A stretch of DNA of 64,000 bases from JAYOEY01 sp038120295 (GTDB taxonomy: Bacteria; Pseudomonadota; Alphaproteobacteria; MPNO01; UBA2964), in contig JAYOLL010000021.1 in NCBI GenBank assembly GCA_038120295.1, positions 6,118 through 70,117 on the forward strand, written 5' to 3'. The notes beneath the pieces were generated by a model. It was not told where the DNA came from, did not search any database, and saw only the letters and a list, made by a program, of their open reading frames with translations. How positions within the stretch are numbered: position 1 is the stretch's first letter; each line of letters starts with the position of its first letter. Positions 43,717 to 52,761 of this stretch are shown piece by piece. The position numbers and the translations under genes are program-made.

Positions 43717-44751
43717 ATGTCATCGCGCCTTCTGCCAACAACCGTCGTCGGCTCCTATACCCAGCCGGGCTGGCTTGTCGATCTGGGCATGCTGCGGTCC
43801 ATCGTACCGCCGCGGATCAGGGCGCGCGATATCTGGAAGATCGATGCCGACGGGCTGGAGGAGGCGCAGGACGCCGCGACGCTGGCCGCCATCCATGACA
43901 TGGAGCGCGCCGGGATCGACATTCTCACCGACGGGGAAATCCGGCGGGAGAGCTATTCCAACAGGTTCGCCACGGCGCTGGACGGCGTCGATATCGACAA
44001 TCCGGCGGAGGTCCCGGGCCGCAGCGGCAAGCCGATCCTCGTGCCGCGCATCACCGGGCCGATCCGGCGCAGGCATGCGGTTGAGGTGCGCGACATCGAA
44101 TTTTTGCGCGCCAATACGGACCGGACGGTAAAGATCACGATCCCCGGCCCCTTCACCATGACCCAGACCGCAGTCGACGAACATTACGGGGACGGCGAGG
44201 CATGCGCCATGGCGTTTGCCGAGGCGGTCAACGAGGAGATCAGGGACCTGTTCGCGGCGGGCGCCGACATCGTCCAGATTGACGAACCCTGGATGCAGGC
44301 GAAACCCGATGAGGCAAGGCGATACGCGGTCAAGGCCGTCAACAGGGCGCTCGAAGGCGCAACCGGCGCCACCGCGATCCATATGTGTTTCGGCTACGCC
44401 CATGCGGTGAAGAACAAACCGTCAGGCTATTCCTTCCTGCCGGAGCTCGCCGCCTGCGATGCCGACCAGGTCTCGGTCGAGGCGGCTCAGCCCGGTCTCG
44501 ACATCGCCGCGCTCGAGGCGTTGTCGAACAAGACGATCATCCTCGGCGTGATCGATCTGGGCGACATGCAGGTCGAAAGCGCGGACACGGTCGCCGACCG
44601 CATTCGCGCCGGGCTGGAAGCCGTTGCGCCGGAGCGTCTGATTCTGGCCCCCGATTGCGGCATGAAATATCTCGACCGCGAAATCGCCTTCGGCAAGCTG
44701 AAAGCACTTGCCGAAGGCGCCGCGATCGTGCGCCGCGAACTGGAGGGTTAG
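43717..44751 (+). CDS. MetE C-terminal-like zinc methyltransferase 2
   Basis: The ATG at 43717 (GGAG upstream) is preferred over an in-frame codon at 43627 that would run through the divergent promoter. The 344-residue product has the zinc set H222 and C224 in IHMCFGY, E255 in SVEAAQPG and C314 in APDCGMKY. It also has the N-terminal TTVVGSYTQPGWL and ILTDGEIRRE segments. It is clearly diverged from MetE-like 1 (HFCRGN versus HMCFGY). The stop overlaps the stop of the HCHL-like gene by 4 bases tail to tail. Full-length methionine synthase function is unlikely without the N-terminal half. Confidence 0.85.
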   Translation: MSSRLLPTTVVGSYTQPGWLVDLGMLRSIVPPRIRARDIWKIDADGLEEAQDAATLAAIHDMERAGIDILTDGEIRRESYSNRFATALDGVDIDNPAEVPGRSGKPILVPRITGPIRRRHAVEVRDIEFLRANTDRTVKITIPGPFTMTQTAVDEHYGDGEACAMAFAEAVNEEIRDLFAAGADIVQIDEPWMQAKPDEARRYAVKAVNRALEGATGATAIHMCFGYAHAVKNKPSGYSFLPELAACDADQVSVEAAQPGLDIAALEALSNKTIILGVIDLGDMQVESADTVADRIRAGLEAVAPERLILAPDCGMKYLDREIAFGKLKALAEGAAIVRRELEG

Positions 44752-45686
44752 CGGCGGGCAGCCTTTTTCCCGGCTTTTTTCGCGCGCTTCTTTGCAGCCT
44801 TTTTGGCGGTCTTCTTTCCCGCCTTTTTCCCGGCTTTCTTGCCGCCGCGTTGCGCCGCTGTCTTGAGGTCGAGCTGGCCCAGACCCGGGCGATAGGTCTT
44901 CTCGTCGAGGAACTGGCGCATGCCTTCCTCGCGGCTCGGCAGCGGATCGGTCGCCTTGCAGGCGATGCCCTTCATCGCGAGATAATCCTGCGCCTCGGTA
45001 TCCGCCATACGCCGCACGGCGCGGATCGCGTCCTTCGTGAACCGAAGCACGTTGGGGCTCTTGGTCATCAGCTTTTTGGCGAGCTTGATGGTTTCAGCGC
45101 GCAGTTTCGATTTTGGCACCGAATAGTTCACCAGGCGGATTTTCTCGGCTTCCTTGCCATCGAACGGATCGCCGGTCACCGCGTAGTAGAGCGCGTCGCG
45201 ATAGCTCAACACATCGGCGACGTTCCAGCTCACAATGCCGCCGGGAATGATGCCCCAGTTGACTTCGGACAGGCCGAAGATCGCCTCGTTGGCGGCGATC
45301 GCGAAATCGCAGGCGCAAAGCTGGGTGAACGCGCCGCCATAGCAGTAGCCATTGACCATGGCGATGGTCGGCTTGGGAAACTTGACCAGCCTGTTCCAGC
45401 GCCATTCGTGACTGATCCTGTTTGCGCGGGCGCGCGCCTTCGGGTCATTGTCATTGGCGCGGAAATAGAGCGCGAGATCCTGCCCGGCGCACCAGGCTTC
45501 GCCCGCGCCGGTAAGCACGACGACCTTGACGTCCTCGTCCTCGGCCATGATGTCGAGCGCCTCATTCATGTCGGCATGCAGCGCCGGGCTCATCGCGTTG
45601 CGCTTCTCCGGGCGGTTGAGAATCACCCAGCCGATCCCGTCCTTCTTTTCCATTTTCACGTTGTTGAGCGATTTCATGCCCGCCAT
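44748..45686 (-). CDS. Hydroxycinnamoyl-CoA hydratase/lyase-like crotonase with a lysine-rich tail
   Basis: The 312-residue product is a crotonase-fold enzyme. Its core closely follows 4-hydroxycinnamoyl-CoA hydratase-lyase, which converts feruloyl- or coumaroyl-CoA to vanillin or 4-hydroxybenzaldehyde plus acetyl-CoA. Catalytic E141 in LSEVNWGIIPGG and Y235 in EAQDYLAMKG align with the Glu and Tyr that define that family; the usual Ser is T121. GAGEAWCAGQDLALYFR and VNGYCYGGAF supply oxyanion contacts. Residues 283-312 form a tail of repeated KKAGKK/KKAAKK units, like histone H1, that is not part of the fold. The ATG has a GGGAGG site. No feruloyl-CoA synthetase gene is in the window. Confidence 0.85.
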   Translation of the reverse strand: MAGMKSLNNVKMEKKDGIGWVILNRPEKRNAMSPALHADMNEALDIMAEDEDVKVVVLTGAGEAWCAGQDLALYFRANDNDPKARARANRISHEWRWNRLVKFPKPTIAMVNGYCYGGAFTQLCACDFAIAANEAIFGLSEVNWGIIPGGIVSWNVADVLSYRDALYYAVTGDPFDGKEAEKIRLVNYSVPKSKLRAETIKLAKKLMTKSPNVLRFTKDAIRAVRRMADTEAQDYLAMKGIACKATDPLPSREEGMRQFLDEKTYRPGLGQLDLKTAAQRGGKKAGKKAGKKTAKKAAKKRAKKAGKKAARR

Positions 45687-45770
45687 TTCGATGCCTCCCT
45701 TTCAGGCTGTTTCGTTGTGCCGAAAAAGCGTATCAGCGAGTCTGTGCCCTCACAAGCGGGGCGCCCGGGC

Positions 45771-45802
45771 AAAAAAAACGGCCCGGTCGTTAGACCGGGC
45801 CG
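45771..45802 (-). terminator. Rho-independent terminator of TRAP system 2
   Basis: On the minus strand a 10-base stem (CGGCCCGGTC / GACCGGGCCG) with a TAAC loop is followed by eight T residues, 26 bases after the dctM stop. It separates the TRAP unit from the HCHL-like gene. Confidence 0.92.
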
Positions 45803-45827
45803 CCTGAATTCATTTGCGTGACTGTCG

Positions 45828-47141
45828 CTAACCGCCCATCAAGCCTGGCAGATAGAGCGCCACCCCCGGGGCGGCAATCAGGATCAGGATCAGGATGAAA
45901 TCGCAGAAAAGGAACGGAATCGCGGCGGCGGCGACTTCGAACAGGGTCGTCCCTCGCACCATTCCCATCATGATAAACAGCAGCAGCCCGAACGGCGGCG
46001 TGGTGGCGCTCATCTCCAGCGACATAAGGACGATCAGCGAGAACCAGATCAGATCGTAGCCGAGAGATCCCGCCAGCGGATAGAAGATCGGCACGGTGAT
46101 CAGCATCATGGAGACCTGGTCCATGAACATGCCGAGCATGATCAGCACCAGGAACATGCAGCCGAGGATCAGGATCGGCGGCACGTCGAAACCGGTCGCC
46201 CATCCGACAAGACCGCGGCTCGCGCCCGACATGGACAGGAGCTGGCTGAACACGGTGGAGTTCATCAGGATGAAGAACACCATGCCGGCGACCCGGATCG
46301 TGCCCATCAGCGACGTTGTAAACGCCTCCCAGGTGAACATGCGCCGCGCGATGGCCAGGATAAGCACGCCGACAACGCCGAACGACGCGGATTCGGACGG
46401 TGTCGCCCAGCCCAGCACGATAAAGCCGATGACCATAAAGACCACCAGGCCCATCGGCAGGATGTTGACGCCGATCTGATAGAATTTTTCGCCCCAGGTC
46501 GTCGGCTCGACCTCATAGCTCGGAGCTGATTCCGGATTGCGCCAGAGCTGGAAACCGATCATCGCTGCATAAAGGGTCGCCAGCAGGATCCCGGGCAACA
46601 GTCCGGCGATCAGCAACCGTCCGACATCGACCTGCGCGATCGAGGCCAGCAGCACGCCGAGCGAGGACGGCGGAATGATCATGGCGAGGCCGCCGGTGCC
46701 GAGGATCGGCCCCATCGACATTTTCTTGCTGTAGCCGCGCCGTGTCATTTCGGGCACCAGCAGCGAGCCTAGCATCGCGGTGTTGGCCATGGTCGACCCG
46801 GTCAGCGTCGAAAACAGCGAACCACCGATGACGGTCAGGAAGCACAGCCGGCCCGGGATCTTGCCGAGCAGCTTGTCCAGCGCGTCAAACACCTTGATGG
46901 CGAGCCCTGTATGAAAGAAAAGCGAGCCCATCAGGATGAACATCGGGATCGGCGAAAGCGTAAAGGAGGTGATCAGGTTGGTGGCGTTATCGGCGATCTG
47001 CGGCAGAACCGGCCAGCCGCCGGAAAACACGAAGATACCGATTATATTGGTCACCATGAAGGTGAAGGCGACCGGGAAACCCAGCGCCATACCGCCGACG
47101 ACGCAACCGAGAAGAAGCCCTCCGGCCTCGTACCACTCCAT
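45828..47141 (-). CDS. dctM: TRAP transporter large permease, DctM type (system 2)
   Basis: The 437-residue polytopic membrane protein has the DctM signatures GSLFFHTGLAIKVFDALD, LFSTLTGSTMANTAMLGSLL and IIPPSSLGVLLASIA. It aligns along its length with DctM of system 1 with many identical blocks, so the two systems are paralogous. It lies 3 bases downstream of dctQ and is the last gene before the terminator at 45771-45802. Confidence 0.94.
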   Translation of the reverse strand: MEWYEAGGLLLGCVVGGMALGFPVAFTFMVTNIIGIFVFSGGWPVLPQIADNATNLITSFTLSPIPMFILMGSLFFHTGLAIKVFDALDKLLGKIPGRLCFLTVIGGSLFSTLTGSTMANTAMLGSLLVPEMTRRGYSKKMSMGPILGTGGLAMIIPPSSLGVLLASIAQVDVGRLLIAGLLPGILLATLYAAMIGFQLWRNPESAPSYEVEPTTWGEKFYQIGVNILPMGLVVFMVIGFIVLGWATPSESASFGVVGVLILAIARRMFTWEAFTTSLMGTIRVAGMVFFILMNSTVFSQLLSMSGASRGLVGWATGFDVPPILILGCMFLVLIMLGMFMDQVSMMLITVPIFYPLAGSLGYDLIWFSLIVLMSLEMSATTPPFGLLLFIMMGMVRGTTLFEVAAAAIPFLFCDFILILILIAAPGVALYLPGLMGG

Positions 47142-47144
47142 GGA

Positions 47145-47660
47145 TCAGACCCCGTCCTTCACTTCGCCGAGGTCGTAGGAGTAGTAGGACCTCAGACCCG
47201 CGAGATACATCAGGAATTCCAGCCCTACCATTGCGAAACAGAGCGGCAACGGCAGGAACTGTAACCAGTACGGCATATCGACGCCGCGAACATCGAGTTC
47301 GCCGCCGACCCAGTAATCCCAGAAAATTCCCCAGCACAGCCAGGCAAACAGCAGGGACACCGTCATACAGGTGAAATATACGATTTTGGCAAGCGGCTGC
47401 CGGACCGAAGGCGGCATCGCCGTCACCAGCGCCTCAATCACGACATGTCCACGCTCGCGCACGAGGAACGGCGCGGAACACATCGCGAGATAGAGAAGCG
47501 CATATTCGACCACCGACGACGTGAAGAGCGGCGGGCGGAATCCGAACGTCCGGATCGACACGTCAATGGTGATCATCAGAAACATGCAAGGGATGAGGGC
47601 GCACGCGAACCATGCGAGCGCCGCACTCACCTTGCCAAGCAGCCGGTCGAACGACTCCAT
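47145..47660 (-). CDS. dctQ: TRAP transporter small permease, DctQ type (system 2)
   Basis: The 171-residue product has four membrane helices (about residues 14-32, 47-65, 90-110 and 132-152) and the family segment LVRERGHVVIEALVTAMPPS. It lies 36 bases after the first binding-protein gene. Together with dctM and two binding proteins it forms a four-gene unit read from 49959 to 45828. Confidence 0.9.
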   Translation of the reverse strand: MESFDRLLGKVSAALAWFACALIPCMFLMITIDVSIRTFGFRPPLFTSSVVEYALLYLAMCSAPFLVRERGHVVIEALVTAMPPSVRQPLAKIVYFTCMTVSLLFAWLCWGIFWDYWVGGELDVRGVDMPYWLQFLPLPLCFAMVGLEFLMYLAGLRSYYSYDLGEVKDGV

Positions 47661-47696
47661 GACGGGCTCTCCCCTGAATGTCCTTGTACGCGCCGG

Positions 47697-48725
47697 TTAC
47701 TGCTGCAGACGCGTATCGCCCAGGTCGAGCTGACGGTCGGGCTTGCCCGGCGTGTACAGCAGCGGCTTGAGCTGGTCGTGATATTCGGACCGATTCTTGA
47801 GCTCTTTCCAGATTTCACCGTGAGCGATCTCAAGATATTTCTGGGCGTCCTTACCCTTCAGCTGGATATCCTGAATGCCCTGCTTGCGAACCAGAACCTC
47901 TTCCTTCTGCCGTTCCATCTCGACGAACAGAACCGAAGAGGTCTCGTAATGCAGCGCCAGATTGTTAAGGAAGTCCTTCTGTTCCTTGGTCAGGGAGGCC
48001 CAGACGTCAAGATTGACCGTGACGACCTGATTGGTCTGGTAGAAGTTCGGCTGCACGCGATACTTGATCACCGGACCAAGGCCGATCGCCATTACGGAAC
48101 TGTCGGTCATGCCGAAGCCCTGTACGGTGCCGCGCTGCATCGCCGTGATGATCTCCGACGACTTGATGTTGATCGTGGTCGCGCCGAGCGCCCGGAACAG
48201 CGGACGATAGGTGCCGGTGGCGCGCATTTTGATGCCGGTCAGGTCGGGCAGGCCGTCCTTCATCTTCGGCTTGACGCCGAGGAACATGTTGTAGGAGGTC
48301 ATGTTCTCGCCCCAGGCCAGAAGATGCGCGCCGGCTTTCTCCTTGTAGATTTTCTGGAGAAGCGCGAACCCGCCATTGGCGCGCAGCGCGCGCGGCCCCT
48401 TGTTGGACGCGAGCAGGCCGAACCCTTCGGGAACTGTGCCGATGTAATAGGCCGTCGGCGCACTGAGTACATTGAACTGACCGCGCTTGAGAGCTGCGGC
48501 AGCCTTGCGCGGCGGCACGATTTCCTGGCCGCCGAGATATTTCACCTGGATCACGCCCTTGCCCAGCGCATTCGCCTGGCCAACAAAGGTTGTCAGAAAT
48601 GACTTCGCGAGAATATTGGTCTGCTGGAGCGCCGTGACCGAGGTCAGCGTGCGTTCGGCGGCAATCGCGCCGGATGCCAGCAGCGCTCCGGCAGCAATCG
48701 TTCCAAATGCAATTCTTGCCTTCAT
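47697..48725 (-). CDS. dctP: TRAP transporter substrate-binding protein, DctP type (system 2, copy A)
   Basis: The ATG at 48725 has a GGAG site; the longer upstream frame is not signal-like. The 342-residue product has a Sec signal peptide (about residues 1-22) and the DctP segments LTSVTALQQTNILAKSFL, RATGTYRPLFRALGATTINIKSSEIITAMQRGTVQGF and YRVQPNFYQTNQVV in part. It is closely similar to copy B at 48913-49959, including the ending YHDQLKPLLYTPGK. The tandem arrangement with one permease pair implies two substrates or a recent duplication. Confidence 0.9.
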   Translation of the reverse strand: MKARIAFGTIAAGALLASGAIAAERTLTSVTALQQTNILAKSFLTTFVGQANALGKGVIQVKYLGGQEIVPPRKAAAALKRGQFNVLSAPTAYYIGTVPEGFGLLASNKGPRALRANGGFALLQKIYKEKAGAHLLAWGENMTSYNMFLGVKPKMKDGLPDLTGIKMRATGTYRPLFRALGATTINIKSSEIITAMQRGTVQGFGMTDSSVMAIGLGPVIKYRVQPNFYQTNQVVTVNLDVWASLTKEQKDFLNNLALHYETSSVLFVEMERQKEEVLVRKQGIQDIQLKGKDAQKYLEIAHGEIWKELKNRSEYHDQLKPLLYTPGKPDRQLDLGDTRLQQ

Positions 48726-48849
48726 TGTAAATCTCTCCTGTCGAACGTTTGGGTTTGCCGCCTGTTCTCCGGGCGGCCTTCCTATTACGCAACGGTATTG
48801 GCGCGCATAGTGGCGAGCGATATCGCCGCTGTCAAATCCCCAATAGAAT

Positions 48850-48874
48850 GGGGCCGCCCCTTTGGGGCGGCCCC
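48850..48874 (-). terminator. Intercistronic stem-loop between tandem dctP genes
   Basis: A perfect 11-base stem (GGGGCCGCCCC / GGGGCGGCCCC) with a TTT loop lies 39 bases after the copy B stop. There is no T-tract, so it probably attenuates or stabilises rather than ends transcription. Confidence 0.55.
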
Positions 48875-48912
48875 TCTGATTCGCAGGCGAAACAGCGCCT
48901 GAAACCGGCTTC

Positions 48913-49959
48913 TTACCGCTTTTCGTCAAGCTTGCGGCCAGCGAGGTCCATGTTCCGGTTGGCCTTGCCGGGGATGTAGAGCAGCGGGCGCAGCTGATCG
49001 TGATATTTCGACCGCGTCTTGAGCTCCTTCCAGATTTCGCCGTGGGCGATCTCCAGATATTTCGCCGCAGCATCGCCCTTCAGCACGATATCCTTGATAC
49101 CGGCCTTCTTGATAACCTCTTCCTCGCGAAGCCGTTCCTCCTCGACAAACTCAATCGACGAGGTCTCGAACTCGATCGCGACGCGCTCCAGCAGGTCCTT
49201 CTGGGCCTTGGTCAGCGAGTTCCAGGTGTTCAGGTTGATCGTCTCGACCGTGTTAGTCTGGTAGAAGTTGGGCTGCACCCGATACTTGGTCACCTGGTGC
49301 AGGCCGATCGCCGGCAGCGACACGTCGGTGAATCCGAACCCGTCGACCGTGCCCCGCTGGACCGCGGTGATCACTTCCGACGACTTGATGTTGATGGTGG
49401 TCGCGCCAAGGGCCCGGAACAGCGGCCGATAGGTGCCGGTCGCCCGCATCTTGTAGCCGGTCAGATCGGGAAGACCGTCCTTACCGATCTTGGGCTCCTT
49501 CCACAGATACATGTTGTAGGACGTCATGTTGGCGCCCCAGGAAAGAAGATGCGCGCCGGCTTTCTCGGCGTAGATCTTCTGCAGCAGCTCCCAGCCGCCA
49601 TTGGTGCGCAGCACGCGCGGGCCCTGATTCGAAGCCAGCAGCGCGTACCCTTCCGGTACGGTTCCGATATAGTACGCGGTCGGGCTCGACAGCATGTCGA
49701 ACTGCCCGCGTTTCAGGGCGGCCGCAGCCTTGCGCGGCGGAACGACTTCCTGTCCGCCGGCATAGTTGATCTTGACCGGGCCGTTGACCGTATTCAGGAC
49801 CTTGACGAATTTCTCAAGGTAGGATTTCGCCAGGATATTAGTCTGCTGAAGGCCGGTAACGGCATTCAGCGTCTTCGTCTGGGCGATGGACGCGGCAGGC
49901 GCGGCAGCGATCAGACCGGCGGCAGCGGCAGCGCCGAAGCCGAGTTTCACGAATTTCAT
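48913..49959 (-). CDS. dctP: TRAP transporter substrate-binding protein, DctP type (system 2, copy B)
   Basis: The 348-residue product has a Sec signal peptide (about residues 1-26, ending SIA) and starts its mature part TKTLNAVTGLQQTNILAK. It carries RATGTYRPLFRALGATTI and YRVQPNFYQTNTVETINL, almost the same as copy A. It is the first gene of the system 2 transcript; its promoter lies in the 138 bases between it and ubiD. Differences between copies concentrate near the signal and mid-protein, so ligand specificity may differ. Confidence 0.9.
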   Translation of the reverse strand: MKFVKLGFGAAAAAGLIAAAPAASIAQTKTLNAVTGLQQTNILAKSYLEKFVKVLNTVNGPVKINYAGGQEVVPPRKAAAALKRGQFDMLSSPTAYYIGTVPEGYALLASNQGPRVLRTNGGWELLQKIYAEKAGAHLLSWGANMTSYNMYLWKEPKIGKDGLPDLTGYKMRATGTYRPLFRALGATTINIKSSEVITAVQRGTVDGFGFTDVSLPAIGLHQVTKYRVQPNFYQTNTVETINLNTWNSLTKAQKDLLERVAIEFETSSIEFVEEERLREEEVIKKAGIKDIVLKGDAAAKYLEIAHGEIWKELKTRSKYHDQLRPLLYIPGKANRNMDLAGRKLDEKR

Positions 49960-50097
49960 GGGTCTCTCCCTATCAGGTTGTCGCGGCAATAAACTTTACG
50001 TACAGCCGCTGATTTGCACTCGATTTCAAATCGGGCACGTATACTGTTCAGACAGACATGTCGAGTCAATTCTTCCGGACAGGCTCTGTAATCCGGC

Positions 50098-51750
50098 TCA
50101 GAAATACTCCTTGTCGTCCCAGCCGTCCTCGACATCGCGCACCGAGGTCTCCGGAATCAGGTTCTTCTGCTGGCGTTGCAGGGTGCGGCGACCGTTCTCC
50201 AGATAGTCGCCCTCTGCGGCCCGCTTCGCCATATCGGCCCAGTCCTGGGTCCAGTCGCCGAGCGAATAGCCGAACCACGGCGGCTGCGGGCGCACCGGCG
50301 GCAGGCCGAGCCGGTTCCAGACTTCCAGCCCGCGCTCCATATATTCCTGTGTCGGAAGCGCGACCGGCGGCATCGGGCTCTTCATCGTCGCATCGATCAG
50401 CAACGTCGAATCCTCCTCGCCGGTATGTTCGCGCTTGGGCCCGTGCCCCTGCCCGCGATGCGCCAGCGTCTGAACGTCCTCGGTCGGGTTGAGGCGATAG
50501 GCCATGGCCCACAGGATCGCGTCGGCGTTATCGGGATCGATATCCTCGTTCACCGCAATGCAGATCTTGCTGCAATCGCCCTTGAAATAGGCCGCCCCGT
50601 AAAGCGCCCGCCAGATCTCGGTCTTCGGCGTGCCGCGCTCCAGCGTGACGATGGTGACGCGCAGCAGGCCGGTCAGCGGCTCGTGCAGCGACACCTTGGT
50701 GACGCCCTTGACGCCAAGCCCGTCGCGCAGATGGGCAAGAAACAGCGGTTCGTACGCGACCCGCTTGATGACGCTCGATTCGGATGGCGCGGCCTGGCTG
50801 ATATAGGAAGTCAGCACCGCGTCCTTGCGCCGCGTAATGGCGGTAACCCGCATCGGCATGTTGAATTCCTCAAGCGCGACATGGCCGTGGCTCTCGCCGA
50901 ACGGGCCTTCCGGCTCCAGCATCTCAGTATCGATGACGCCCTCGATCACCAGCTCGGATTCGGCGGGCACCAGCAGGTCGGAGGTGCGCGCCTTTGTCAT
51001 GCGGATCGGCGCCCCTGCCAACCCGCCGGCGACCTTCACCTCGTCCATGTCGATGGGGAGCTTCTGCGGCCCCATGAAGGCGACGCAGGGAGGGCAGCCA
51101 AGCACGATGGCGACCGGCATCTCTTTGTCGCCGCGCGCGCGGTGCTTGCGGTAATGCTGATACCCCCCGGCCCCGCCGACCCGCGTCGCCATGCGGACCA
51201 CCAGCCGGTCGGACGCCTTGAAGGCCGCGCGGTAGGTGCCCATGTTCTGCACCCCGGTCTCGGGGTCCCGCGTAACAACGTTGGTCGAGGTCAGCGTCGG
51301 CGCGGCGTCGAACCCTGGCGTTGAGACAGGTATCGGCAAGGCATCGAGCCCCTTGCCGTCGCCGATCAGGTCCTCGCCTTCGAGGATCACTTCATGACAG
51401 GGCGCATCCTCGACGATCACGGGATCTACCGGGTTCGCGATCGCATGATCCCAGCGCTTTCCGATCTCCTCGACCGACACCCCCATGCCGACGCTGTAGA
51501 TGTCCTGGTTCGCCGCAAGCGCGCCCACGACGATAGGCAGGTCGTATTTCTGTCCCTTGGCGTTCACCACGTTCTTGAACAGGAACGCCTTGCGTTCGGC
51601 TTCCTTCAGCCCGCCGACGAACTGCCAGCGGACCAGCGAATGCATCTCCGCATCCTTGTCGATTTCCTCATCGACGGTGACCAGAAGGCCGGCTTCGTCC
51701 AGCTTCCTGATATGTTCGTGCAAGTCGGGGTATCCGCGATCGGTGCTCAT
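50098..51750 (-). CDS. UbiD-family prenylated-FMN decarboxylase
   Basis: UbiD-family enzymes reversibly decarboxylate unsaturated or aromatic acids using prenylated FMN made by a UbiX partner. The ATG at 51750 is chosen; the longer frame to 52197 overlaps the divergent coxM gene. The 550-residue product has R174 in MGTYRAAF and the catalytic pair E281 and E286 in EPEGPFGES, matching the Arg-Glu-Glu triad spacing of ferulate decarboxylases. FDAAPTLTSTNVVTRDPETG is also family-typical. No ubiX is visible in the window, so prFMN would come from elsewhere. It is divergent from the molybdenum hydroxylase operon with 138 bases between start codons. Confidence 0.9.
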   Translation of the reverse strand: MSTDRGYPDLHEHIRKLDEAGLLVTVDEEIDKDAEMHSLVRWQFVGGLKEAERKAFLFKNVVNAKGQKYDLPIVVGALAANQDIYSVGMGVSVEEIGKRWDHAIANPVDPVIVEDAPCHEVILEGEDLIGDGKGLDALPIPVSTPGFDAAPTLTSTNVVTRDPETGVQNMGTYRAAFKASDRLVVRMATRVGGAGGYQHYRKHRARGDKEMPVAIVLGCPPCVAFMGPQKLPIDMDEVKVAGGLAGAPIRMTKARTSDLLVPAESELVIEGVIDTEMLEPEGPFGESHGHVALEEFNMPMRVTAITRRKDAVLTSYISQAAPSESSVIKRVAYEPLFLAHLRDGLGVKGVTKVSLHEPLTGLLRVTIVTLERGTPKTEIWRALYGAAYFKGDCSKICIAVNEDIDPDNADAILWAMAYRLNPTEDVQTLAHRGQGHGPKREHTGEEDSTLLIDATMKSPMPPVALPTQEYMERGLEVWNRLGLPPVRPQPPWFGYSLGDWTQDWADMAKRAAEGDYLENGRRTLQRQQKNLIPETSVRDVEDGWDDKEYF

Positions 51751-51888
51751 GGCGCTATGCTCACAGGGTTTGTGGAATTCGGCGCCAATATGCCGTTCCG
51801 CCCCGGATTGACAACCCCCGACGGGGCCACATAGGTTCGCTGCGATTTCGCAGTGTCCCTTTGTCGGGATCGAACAGCCGGTACCCGT

Positions 51889-52761
51889 ATGAAAGCCGCT
51901 CCCTTCGATTACATGCGCGTCGCATCCATCGACGAAACCTGCAAGGCGCTGGCCGAGGCTGGCGACGACGCGCGCCTGATCGCCGGCGGACAGACGCTGG
52001 TGCCGCTGATGGCGATGCGTATGGCGCGCCCTTCCCTGCTGATCGATATCAACGGGATCGAGGAACTTACCGGCATAGCGGTCGAGGGCGACGAACTCGT
52101 CATCAAGGCCTGCACGCGGCAGGCCGATACGCTGGCCTCCGACATCGTGCGCGAGGCCTGCCCTCTGCTGGCCGACGCGCTGTCGCATGTCGGCCATACC
52201 CAGACGCGCAATCGCGGCACGGTCGGCGGATCGCTATGCAATGCCGATCCATCGGCCGAAATTCCGCTCATCGCGCGAACGCTGGACGCCACGATGACGG
52301 CGAGGAGCGCGGCAGGCGAACGCCGGATCGCGGCGGCGGACTTCTTCGACTTCGCCATGACGACGTCGCTGGAGCAGCAGGAATGCCTTACGGAAGTCCG
52401 CTTCCCGATCTGGCGCGACCCGGATACCGGCCACGGGTTTCACGAAGTCAGCATCCGCGATAGCGATTTTGCGCTGGCCGCCGCTGCGGCGCAGGCGACG
52501 CTGGACGCCGCCGGCAACTGCACGCGGCTTAACGTAGCCATCGGCGGAGCATCGCCGACCGCGATGCGTCTCGGCCCGGTGGAGGCCGCGTTGACCGGCA
52601 CCGACCTGTCGGACGAAGCCATCAAGGACGCCAGCGCGGTAATCGCCGACCTGGTGGAACCGCAGGGCGACGTGCATGCCAATGCCGATTACCGCCGCCG
52701 GGTGGTGCGCGTGATGGCGATCCGCGCGATCGCATCGGCGCGGGACGAGGCAAAAGAATGA
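51889..52761 (+). CDS. Molybdenum hydroxylase FAD subunit (CoxM-like)
   Basis: This is the FAD-binding medium subunit of a xanthine oxidase-family enzyme. The 290-residue product starts at 51889 (MKAAPFDYMRV). It has the two FAD motifs AGGQTLVPLMAMRMARP (about residues 38-54) and GTVGGSLCNADPSAE (about 111-125), and the C-terminal CO_deh_flav_C region. Its stop overlaps the small-subunit start by 4 bases (52758-52761). Confidence 0.93.
   Translation: MKAAPFDYMRVASIDETCKALAEAGDDARLIAGGQTLVPLMAMRMARPSLLIDINGIEELTGIAVEGDELVIKACTRQADTLASDIVREACPLLADALSHVGHTQTRNRGTVGGSLCNADPSAEIPLIARTLDATMTARSAAGERRIAAADFFDFAMTTSLEQQECLTEVRFPIWRDPDTGHGFHEVSIRDSDFALAAAAAQATLDAAGNCTRLNVAIGGASPTAMRLGPVEAALTGTDLSDEAIKDASAVIADLVEPQGDVHANADYRRRVVRVMAIRAIASARDEAKE

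Noticed and set aside
40739..44751. Annotation of the MetE-like proteins as methionine synthases
   Set aside because: Both lack the N-terminal half needed for the classical folate-dependent reaction, so only the zinc-methyltransferase half can be claimed.
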